Shown: positions 1 through 11,686 of the stretch, piece by piece
Layout: every line of letters starts with the position of its first letter
Position numbering within the stretch: position 1 is the first letter of the stretch
From: Wolfiporia cocos
Lineage: Eukaryota; Basidiomycota; Agaricomycetes; Polyporales; Phaeolaceae
Reading direction: 5' to 3'
Length of the DNA: 64,000 nt
Assembly (NCBI GenBank): GCA_029448655.1
Contig: JACCLO010000003.1
Span: forward strand, 2,294,001 to 2,358,000
Made by a program: the position numbers and the translations under genes
The notes under the pieces: model-generated
Database searches by the model: none
Told to the model about the DNA's origin: nothing
What the model saw: the letters and a program-made list of their open reading frames with translations, nothing else

Positions 1-2
1 CG

Positions 3-1230
3 CTGTTTGCGTACCATATCGAGGCTTTGGTGCCCACGTCTCCACAGAGTGCACACACGTCACAAACGCCGCAAAAACTCAGCGGTAATAAGGACGTGCA
101 TTTCTTCAGCGTTGGCAATCTCAATGGTCGTACGCTCGTGATTTACATGAAAAAGAAAGGCGTACGCAACCGTCTCATATTAGTTTCGTGCCGATATTCA
201 CTTGCACATACTGCCCAGCTTGACAGTGTCTTCCGTGTCCTGGAGCCTGTGACAGGCAAAATCAATGAACGTGCAGAAGCTCCGCGATCGTTCGGTTCCC
301 GTCTAGGTCTGCGGACGCAGCGTTCGGAATGGTTTAGAGTGTACAGAGTAAGCTCTCCGACTTAATGTCAAGGCAGGCTAGCTGACGTACTGCACAGGAC
401 TTCTTCCTGCCGTCGGAGTCCTTCGACCTGATATTCCTCAAAGCGAAGATCGTCATTCTGTGCACAAAGGGGTTCGAGATTATGGATCTCACCGAGTGAG
501 TTACTCGTGGCGTCTCCCTAAACATACAGCTAACTCAAAAAATGCTTCTTGCAGTTTCAAGAGCGTCACGATTCCTCAGCGCGATGACCCACGCCTGGAG
601 AAACTAGCCAAAAGATGCGAATCATGTAAACCCAGGGGCATGTTCCGTACTAGCCAAGATGAATTCTTGCTGTGCTATGATGGTACGTCCCCTCATTCCT
701 CATTATGCCTTATCATACATATTGAGCGTCTTCGTGTAGAATTCGGTCTTTACGTGGATCGACACGGAGACCCAAGCCGTTCAATGGGCACCATTGAGTG
801 GGAAGGGACTGCAGAACATGTTGCGTGGCATCCACCATACGTTCTCCTATTTGACGCCCGCTTCATCGAAGTCCGCCATGTTGAGACTGGACGTCTGGCT
901 CAGATTATACCGGGTAACGACGTACGGTGCTTGTGGGATGGACGAGGAACAACGAACGTCCCGACCTCCGCTGTCCCCGGTCCTGAAGGTTGGACTGAAG
1001 GAGTGTCTCAGGAGCCGCGGGTCCACGGGGTCATGAACATTGACACTGGGCCACAAGTACCGGGCCCAAAGGCACCACGGCCAATTGCGCAGCACGTCTT
1101 CGAACTGATTCCCACCATACCGCTATACCTGCCGGGATCATTATCCTCACCGTCGCAGCCATCACACTTTGTTCAAAGTAATTCTCCTCCTCATTCACCT
1201 CATCTACGCGCCACGTTATCTTTCCGATGA
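3..1230 (+). CDS. Rho1 GEF (Rom2/Tus1-like), C-terminal CNH domain; 5' end outside window
   Basis: Only the last 238 codons are in the window; the gene enters from the left edge. Exons by splice sites and phase: 3-161, 219-347, 398-495, 555-682, 740-1230. The spliced product is a citron-homology (CNH) domain with the landmarks of the fungal Rho1 exchange factors: SGNKDVHFFSVGNLNGRTL, FDLIFLKAKIVILCTKGFE, EFGLYVDRHGDPSR, HVAWHPPYVLLFDARFIEV and GRLAQIIPGNDVRCLWDGR, then a Pro/Ser-rich tail. In that family CNH follows DH and PH domains, and the protein activates Rho1 at the plasma membrane to control wall synthesis; those domains would lie upstream. The intron at 162-218 is 57 nt with no stop, so the frame runs through it, but the family match breaks there, which supports splicing. 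The CNH of the kinase gene at 24.3-28.1 kb is clearly related. Being a different CNH protein is possible but less likely. Confidence 0.88.
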
Positions 1231-2684
1231 TGTATAATCCTGGTGTGTACCTTTAATCGTGCTATTCGCTTTCATTTGTTTTCTAGCAGTATGTCTAATG
1301 TACGGATCCCAATACCACTATTTCACCTGGACAATATCAGTGATAGACTTGCATATGAATCACCGTATGCTGATTTTTCAGATATGTCATAATCATCCTG
1401 TAATCTGGGCGAGACATCAAGGAGATCGTAGGTTCCGCTTCATAGACGATGCCGACAAAGTCTCGGTGCCAACATCACTATCTGATTTTTCATCGCCGAC
1501 AACGCGGTGTCGCAGGTACTAAAATGTCTCACGCTAGAATGGTATTCTTCTACTAAAAGATTGTAGTCCGACGCACAACAAGTGGCACATGATATGCCAG
1601 AGGCTGAAAGTTCAGCGACAGGAAAGACGAAGCGATACGGTGGGCATGAAGGCGGAGATGGTGGGCCCAGGCTGAATGGACCGGCAGCCCTCTGCGATGA
1701 ATAAGCTTGGAATTTTGGACCTACACAAGAAACTGGTGTGTAGTACTTGCGCAGGCTGATCAATCTGACTGCTGGAGACTTGGCATGGCCATGCAAAGGC
1801 TCGTCCTTGGAGATAACTCGTGTTCAAAATGGATAGCTCGTAGTCCACGGGTGCACCTAAGTTCCCCATGACACTACCTCCGAAACTTAATACTAATACT
1901 TTCAATTCGCGAGCCGCTATCCGACTGATATTGTGAGCTGCATAAGTGCTTAAAGGGATTAGACGGAGTTTAGAATGAATCATTGAGTGTAGCGTTGTGC
2001 CGTGGCATCTTTAATACACTGAGGAACTCACCATGAATTATATCGCGAGGGGAGCATTTATTTCGTGAGCTTACAAAGCGATGAGGCAGAGTATTCGTCT
2101 CGTCAACCTGATGCTGATACGGGAGTGTGTGCTTCTTGAATGCACCCGTAGCTCTCAAGTTGGAGACAGCAGGCATCACATCCTCTAGTCTCTAGCCTGC
2201 CTCAAGCCGTGCCGCACAGCGCATCATCGTAGTGCACCACGATTGTTCAACAAAAGCAGACAAGATCAGTATCCCATGTACGCGTATACTTACTGAAACA
2301 CTAACTTCCATAGTGGACCCCTTTCCAAGTTTCTCGGCTGCGTGGGAAGCCATGACGCGCTCACGTGGTCGACCATCAATCGACGCGTCGGACTCGATCG
2401 TGACGCGTTCAATGATAGGTGCCACCGATGTCAGCCCGTCCATTGGCTGACGTGCCGGCGAGAAGGGCGGCTGACCGGCCAAAGCCGAGTACATAAGTTG
2501 AACGCGTTGGTTTGTGACCGCCCCACCCCCTCCCTCCTACCTCCATCTTCCCCTCAGACCCAGGCGGTCTTCGCTTTCGTATTGCTATCGTATATTCGTC
2601 TGCGACAGGCTCGCCCTCCTTCGTTTGCTCCTACAACCTCCTTTGTCCTATTCCCAACGTTCTTCTGCTTGCCCAGCCTCCAAC
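1231..2684. other. Intergenic region, no gene recognised
   Basis: No reading frame in this 1.45-kb stretch resembles a known family, and the short frames on both strands overlap one another without consistent splice signals. The last part upstream of the next gene holds a pyrimidine-rich tract (about 2519-2563), common just upstream of fungal start codons, and a TATA-like ACATAA at about 2490. It probably holds the 3' end of the CNH gene and the promoter of the secreted protein. Confidence 0.5.
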
Positions 2685-5464
2685 ATGGTCGTTCTCGCTC
2701 CCCGTTTTGCTCTTCTCGCGGCCCTCTCGTCCATCGCAGCGGTCTCTAGCGCCCCAGCCGCATCGGGCGGTGCAGTTGTTCAGGCCCGTAGTCGCCATGA
2801 GTCTGAGTCGACTCTGTCAGCCTCAGTCTCGCACCACCCGACGCACTCTCACTCTGTCGCGAGCACCACATCCGCCACGTCCACTTCACCACCTACTGCA
2901 GGCAAGGTAGACGGAGAGCATCAACGTCATCCGAAGCCAGTTATCCCGCTCCCTTCTACCAAGGGCGATGCAGTCGCTCAGAAGTTAGATCACTACTCTG
3001 CAGCGGGAAGACAGAAGGGAAGCACAGACAGCAAACGTGGGAAGGACAAGGCAAGGGTTCTATGAAGTAAAACCACACGGATTTGGCTAACAATGAGCTA
3101 TAGCGAACTGGCTGGGAAGCCTTCAATCCAACAATCAAACTTGATGATTTCTGGTTAGGGGCTAGATCCTACAATAGTATGCGCGATGGAAGGATGAGCA
3201 GCCTCCCTCCCATGCTGGACAAGAGACATCATCATGACCACCACGACCATGACGATCACGACAAGGTGGTCGTCAAAGGGGACCATGATCATGTCAACAT
3301 GCGTCGCTCCTCTAATGCACGCGTCATGGAACGGGATGACATGTTGAAAGTCGAGGGCGGCGCCTTGCCTCATGTTCCTCGCGCGCCCCACAATCGCGTG
3401 GTGATTTCCGGGCAAGATGACCACGTACGGTTCCATGACAGTGGGAGAGATGGACATGATAAAGTGGTCATTGACGGCAATGGCGACCACGTATACGACC
3501 GCCGCTCACCGCACGATCGCGACCACCACGACCACGACTCGGTCATTGTAAAGGGAGACGACGATCATGTTCACGTTCATCGCTCACCGGTACCTGAGCC
3601 TCGCCGTCATCATCGTCACGGTACAGTTATCGTGAAGGGCGATCACCAGCACGTCAACGTTCCTCGCTCCCCAGGACCTGATCCTCACGATCACTACGAT
3701 CATCATGATCATGATAAGGTCGTCGTCTCGGGTGACCACGATCACGTCAATATTCATCGACGTGGGCCAACTCCGGAACCGCACCATCACCACGACCACG
3801 ACCACGACCACGATGACCATGACAAGGTCATTGTTAGCGGTGATGACGATCATGTCAACGTACACAGTCGAAGCCAGGTACCAGCATCAACATATGTGTA
3901 TGGCGATCATCACGAGTCGTACTACAACGATCATATGAAGCGTAATAGCTTTCAGATGGCTGGCGTTCCTGGCACCATCGATATTGTGGTGAGTTTCCAT
4001 ATATGGCGCTTAGGGCAAAGCTGATCCATTGCCTTTTAGACTCTCGTCGCGAGCTCAAACACGAGTCAGAAAATCGCTTCGCTCGTACTGTCGCCGCCCA
4101 GCTCAAGCAATGACACCGAGTCTGGCAACTCGACGCAGCCGAGCTTTATCCTCAACGCTTCGGGCATAGACCAGACGCAGATGTTCCTTGTTGCACTTGA
4201 CTCTGACTCTGACTCGTCGAACTCCTCCACGTCCACGAACTCAACTGGCAACTCGACGGACCCAGCCTTCCGCAAAGTAATGGTTCAAGTTCCTGTGTTC
4301 GACGCTGAACAGGCAGAAATGGAAGCTTTCTGTGCGACGTTCGATCCAAATCCGCCGGTGCCGTCTCCTCTGACGGTCGAGGAGTGCTTGAGTAATCTGA
4401 CTGCGATGGACAATCACAAGAGCCAAATCTTTGCTTTTGAACCCGACAGCGGCGCAATCCGACCGATGTACTTCAACGACGAGGATGGTGGACCGGGTGG
4501 CACAGCTGGGCCTACCCCGAGCTCAAGCGCCAGTCTTGCAAATGAGACAAGCACGGGCAATTCTACAAGCACAGGGAACTCGACAATGTCCATGGATAGC
4601 AAGATGGGAGCTGCTCCTAGCTTGGCGGAAAACTTTGGCGACGCGACACGACCCTCGTTCCACGCTGCCTACGCGAAGACATTCGACGCGCCTTCGGTCT
4701 TTGCTGCTGCTCGTAACGTAACGCTCGTGTTCACTCCTGCCGCGCCGGAGGTTGTTCCCCAGAGGATCGTGGACAAGCCGGACTCTAGCTCGGACTCTGG
4801 CTCTGTTTCTGGTGCTGGCGCGTCTTCGGTAGCCACCTCGAGCTCCTCTGCTATCTCGACATCCTCAGTGTCCTCCGCCGCGTCAGCGTCCACAAGCTCT
4901 GCGTCTAGTTCTTCGTCGACGGCGTCGTCTTTTTCGCCGACTGCTACAACCAACGCGACCTCTAGCTCGACTTCGTCGATGGCTGTCTTTTCTCCGCCAT
5001 CCGGAATGAAGCTGGAGTCTACGGGAACGACGGCGAGCGCTGCCTTGGCGAGCTCCTCCTCTGGGTCCGATTCTACGGGTACAAGCTCTACTGCATCGAG
5101 CACCTCGACAGTCGCCTCCCTTGCTGTCGAGGTGTACGATCCTGTTGCGACAAGCTCTGTGTCGGCTTCTGCGTCGTCTGGTGCAACCTCTACCGCCACC
5201 TCGAACTCAACCTCTACGTCAGCTTCAAGCTCGAGCCCGGCGATTTCATCGGTCTTCACGTCCTCTGCAACGGCAGCGATGAAGATGGCGGACTTTGCGG
5301 CGGCGGTAAACAGCACATCGAGCGTGAACGCAACGACAAGCACGGTGGTGGTGAATGCTACCACGACCTCAATCGAGAGCAGCGCGACGCCTTCGATGAC
5401 CACTGCGACCACTGCGCCATATGAGTGGATGTTCCGAGAAGGGACTGAGCGTCTGCGGGGCTGA
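2685..5464 (+). CDS. Secreted His/Asp-repeat and Ser/Thr-rich protein, function unknown
   Basis: Three exons (2685-3056, 3104-3988, 4040-5464) give 893 aa. Intron 1 (47 nt) has a weak donor (GTTCTA) but a clear branch and acceptor (GCTAAC...TATAG) and joins in phase 0; intron 2 is 51 nt with GTGAGT. The first 21 or so residues form a signal peptide (LAPRFALLAALSSIAAVSS, then AP). After a Ser/His-rich stretch and the segment GWEAFNPTIKLDDFWLGARS come eight His/Asp-rich units of the form D-K-V-V/I-V-x-G-D-x-D-H-V, residues about 165-383. The C-terminal half is Ser/Thr/Ala-rich with many N-x-S/T sites, as in wall or extracellular mannoproteins. There is no hydrophobic C-terminus, so no GPI signal. 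The His/Asp units suggest divalent metal binding outside the cell; that is inference. I do not recognise the family. Confidence 0.85.
3227..3876 (+). repeat. Tandem His/Asp-coding repeat, about 8 diverged units
   Basis: Within exon 2 of the secreted protein the DNA repeats a module coding (D/N)-(K/R/S/T)-V-(V/I)-(V/I)-x-G-(D/N/Q)-x-x-H-V followed by a variable linker, often R-S-P or HHDHDH. Examples are DKVVVKGDHDHVNMRRS (first), DSVIVKGDDDHVHVHRSP (middle) and DKVIVSGDDDHVNVHSRS (last); unit 2 is degenerate (MLKVEGGALPHVPRAP). Spacing varies from about 22 to 33 residues because the HD-rich linkers differ in length. The units keep the protein pattern while their codons differ, so this is an old, selected protein repeat and not fresh DNA slippage. 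Confidence 0.85.
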
Positions 5465-5861
5465 GCGGGCGCTGCTGGAAGTTGGACTTTTTTGGATCTG
5501 AAAGGATTGTATGACATTACTACTCCGACGCTCCTTTAATCATATTATTATAAAACCATTATTATACCTACTATTATATATAATTCACTATTGATTTCGT
5601 ACCTTGGTGTACTAGCCTCACACCGACTGGGACCCCTTGCGACACTATGATAACTATGATACCATGTGGCGGGCGGGCGTCAGCGGTTACTGAGCAAATC
5701 TCGATCCCGCCATCAGATGTAATCGGGCGATCAAAATCGCGTAGAAAACAAGTTTCGAGAGACAACGGCCCGCGCGTACGAGTCATCTACAGCGGGTCGA
5801 GCTTCAAGGCAAAAACTTAGTCCCCCCGTGTAGCAAAAAAACGGCAACATTGGGAACTCAG
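5465..5861. other. Intergenic, AT-rich, no gene seen
   Basis: This 0.4-kb stretch starts with an AT-rich run (about 5538-5590) that probably holds the 3' end of the secreted-protein transcript. Nothing else is recognisable before the transporter relic. Confidence 0.5.
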
Positions 5862-6306
5862 ATGGAACCCGCCGATTACGACGTCGCGCTCGAGCTGGCC
5901 CAATTTCGCGGGGAAAGTAGCGCGAGCCACCAGTCCGATTCCTGCTCTGCCAGTCACCTGGCCCAAAATGATGCGCACAATGTGCAAGAGCTCTCTGCGA
6001 TTGACGGCGGATGGAAGGCGTGGCGGTTTGTGATATGCGCGTTCACTGTCGAGGCGATGGTCTGGGGCTTCGGGGATAGGTGGGAATATCCATGTATCAC
6101 GGTTGGTGCTTGTGATTAACTTGGCGTCGCGGTAGTGCAGCTTTGGTATATTCCAAGGCAAGCCACTAAGTGGAGTTTATCGCACCATAATATGCTCACG
6201 CTACGCGCATAAAGACTACTACACGTCCTATTCACCTTTTTCAAGTGCATCGGCTGTGGTAATCGCAGCTGTCGGCACGTCTGCGTCGGCCATACAATTC
6301 GGCGAG
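5862..6306 (+). pseudogene. Truncated MFS monocarboxylate-type transporter (5' part only)
   Basis: From ATG 5862 the frame reads an acidic N-terminus and then the start of TM1 of a fungal MCT-type major facilitator: IDGGWKAWRFVICAFTVEA, VWGFG. Two later pieces fit the next exons: FGIFQ (about 6142-6157) and, after a possible GC-AG intron, DYYTSYSPFSSASAVVIAAV to SAIQFGE (about 6210-6306), which is TM2. The donor after exon 1 (GGGGATAGG) does not restore the frame, and the remaining ten or so membrane segments are absent; the U6 gene follows. This is a decayed or truncated gene. A short functional product is unlikely. Confidence 0.75.
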
Positions 6307-6472
6307 GTAGGACGATCATATAACATGTGTTGACCAGTAGCGTTCTGATCGAGTAATGACAGGCCAGAGCAGGGGGGCGCCTATTCGATCAAGGAAGCGC
6401 CCATTTACAACCCGCGGGGTGCACACAATGCAGAACTTTGCCCATGATCATCTAGCTTGAACTCCTTTGGTT

Positions 6473-6496
6473 GTCCCCTTCGGGGTGACATACGAA

Positions 6497-6527
<31 letters not shown>

Positions 6528-6591
6528 GGCCCCTGCACAAGGATGACACGCTTTCCCGGAGTGGTAGACCTACGGGTCTCAATATTTATTT
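6473..6591 (+). ncRNA. U6: U6 spliceosom al snRNA
   Basis: The stretch has the hallmark U6 core. A 5' stem-loop with a UUCG loop (GTCCCCTTCGGGG) is followed by AAATTGGAACGATACAGAGA and GATTAGCATGGCCCCTGC, which include the ACAGAGA box that pairs with the 5' splice site and the AGC catalytic triad, then AAGGATGACACGC of the internal stem-loop. The 3' part differs from the usual U6 tail: it carries a small hairpin (AGACC-TACG-GGTCT, about 6567-6580) before T runs at 6589-6592 and 6595-6599 that could end RNA polymerase III transcription. The 3' end is therefore uncertain, and the gene could be a variant or aging copy. Confidence 0.9.
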
Positions 6592-6868
6592 TGCTTTTTA
6601 TTTTGATTGTTCCCGCACTGAAAGATGATGGATCCAGCTGCTTGTTTTCAGTTATCCCTTCCTTTCTCACTCTATTGAGGTGTAGATTGTCATATAGTGT
6701 CATCCACTTGCTTCGGGATGTTCGTAGGCCAGCTCAGTGTCCGTACAATTGTACTCCATGCTTTCACTCGGAATGACTCAAAAGGAGCTGATGCAACAGC
6801 CTCTATAAAAACTCTACAAATACGGAATATGATACCTTAGTCTCATGAATCCGACCGCCGTGCATCTC

Positions 6869-7994
6869 TCAAACAAACGCGTTGGCGATAGCCAGTATGC
6901 TACTGTTGTCGACCATCGTGAACGGCGCGTTGGCGCCTCCCGCTTTGTGCACCGTCGCAGGCGGGAAGCCCATTGTCCCAGCCTCGCCGGCAATGCGCAT
7001 GGACTTTGCCAACGTGGTAACCTAGTCGCCCGGCGCCCCAAGAAGCTCCCAAGGAGTAGTAAGCGCACGTACAGGCATATAGATGCGCGAGCTGATAACC
7101 GAAAGCCCCCCAACAAGGGTCCTAACAGAGAACATCGATTTATGAAGCGTGCGGGTACAACATGTTCCGTACTGAGCAATGGTCTCAAGAGAGCGGCTTT
7201 CCCCTCGCTCGGCACCTAGTAAGGCTGGGCGGAAGATGATGGTATCGCTGTAGCCTAGCTCTGCGAGACCGAGCTCTGTCAGGCCCTTGCTCCTGTATGT
7301 GGGTTGTGCAGTTCATTCGATGAGTTGCCACATGGGTCAGCTCAACTTTAAATAAAAAATCCTGACCTCATGTACAGTGCATACGAGGAAGGATTTGCGC
7401 CTCCAGACTGCGATGTCACATGAAGCCGTCTAATGAGCTCACACGGCATATGTTATTGGCTTGATCACTGACAGATACGTAGAGTAGCTTTTGACGGTGG
7501 GACGGATCATCGGACTTCGCCGCGCGGGCAGCATTGATCACATATCTACTTAGGTTAGAAATCAGGACACTCGCACGCATGCTTTACCACTCAACTCCCT
7601 GTCAATCCGTTCGAAGCTGGCAGCGCTGCCGGCCTTGTTGCGGGTCGTGCCAAGTCTGATCGCCCATGAGGCGAAGTCCTCTCTACATAATAAAGAATGA
7701 AGCTTCGTACGTGATGAAGACAACATCCCATTTCTTGTCCTTGAGTCCAGACCCCTCGAGCTTCTCAAAGTCAATCGTCTTCTGCTCGAGCTTATCCTTG
7801 CCGGTGGTGATCAGCTCGGAAGACGTGACCCGTCTGCAACGCTCGAGTACTGCGGGGAAGCGAGCAGTTCCTGAAGGCCTGAAGGAGCTGCTTCCCTGTC
7901 GCGCCTGTCGCGCCCAAGATGAGTGCAGAGAGACCTGGTTGCAAAGTTCATTTCCACGCATGTCAATACAATGAATATTGATGTACTCACCCAT
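6869..7994 (-). pseudogene. FMP52/TIP30-like short-chain reductase, frameshifted pseudogene
   Basis: Read from 7994 down, a start codon and short first exon lead to LSALILGATGATGKQLLQ, the Rossmann start of the fungal FMP52/TIP30 family. The match then moves between frames: QELLASPQYSSVADG, then RRVTSSELITTGKDKLEQK and GLKDKKWDVVFIT, then LGTTRNKAGSAASFERIDRE (about 7590-7650), VINAARAAKSDDPSHRQKLL (about 7460-7540), RSKGLTELGLAELGYSDTII (about 7230-7295) and finally TTLAKSMRIAGEAGTMGFPP to ILAIANAF, ending at 6869. At least two frame changes inside the first 60 codons cannot be explained by introns. Order and spacing of the blocks show that a whole gene of about 240 residues once stood here. 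Confidence 0.82.
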
Positions 7995-8332
7995 GTTGCT
8001 GCAAAATAATTCCAAGGCGGTATTCACTGCTCAGGATGAGCTGATGGCACTCGCACACGCAACCCCGCCGTACGCGTCGCCAGGGGCCTGATTAATGATT
8101 CGTAAGACGACATTACTTACAGAGCACCGGTGGTTACATATATGGAGTTACCGGTGAAGCTGCTCGAACATACCGTGGCGCCGCCCGGGATATTCCCACG
8201 GCCCCGGTGGGGTCATACGCGCAGGACAGGACGCGCGTCGCCTCGACCAAACCCTTATAACCGGTCCACTCGCCGTCCAAAGCAACTCCTTCCTACCCTT
8301 CCCATCACTCTACACGTTAACGACGACGAACA
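7995..8332. promoter_or_regulatory. Divergent spacer between the FMP52-like relic and CDC48
   Basis: This 338-bp spacer lies between two divergent genes and should hold the CDC48 promoter. The last 60 bases are pyrimidine-rich (about 8282-8315), as is common upstream of strongly expressed fungal genes. A TATA-like CTTATAA is at about 8252. No other element is evident. Confidence 0.4.
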
Positions 8333-11271
<2,939 letters not shown>

Positions 11272-11686
11272 TGTAGGGACGCGCTGGGGTGCTGTACGCT
11301 CGATGAAGTTTCTCTCGACTTGAGCCTGCTATCTTGTAATCGTCGTGTGCATTAGGCCTCTGAAAATGAGTAGACTGCATTGATCCATGTGCATCGCGTG
11401 TAGAGTATTGAATGGATCCGGATGAGCAAGAGATTGTTGCGCGCGCAGGAGTGGTATGTGGCTGGGCGAGGAGCGGAGTCTCGGCCGTGTGACGCCATGG
11501 CACTTACTCCTCGCCTTTGTACATACTCGCATACGCCTCCTGGCCCGGCTAACTGATCCTTCGTTATAGCCAACTGCCACCTCACTGTCGTCTGGGAAAT
11601 AGCTTTTATATCACTTACTCTGCACTACAAAGTGGAGGAACTCTAAACGACCTCACGGGTTCCGGTCGGACATAGTTGTAGACACC
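11272..11686. other. Intergenic between CDC48 and DGAT2
   Basis: A 415-bp spacer between two genes on the same strand. It should contain the CDC48 3' UTR and the DGAT2 promoter. No coding signal, repeat or RNA is recognisable. Confidence 0.5.

Noticed and set aside
3155..3865. Minus-strand Val/Met/Ile-rich frames opposite the His/Asp repeat
   Set aside because: Mirror of the CAY/GAY codon runs; looks like membrane segments but is only antisense.
4669..5517. Long minus-strand frame (282 codons) opposite the secreted protein
   Set aside because: It is the antisense of the Ser/Thr-rich repeats; TCG/AGC-rich codons read as acidic and valine-rich residues on the other strand. The plus-strand frame has signal peptide and splice support.
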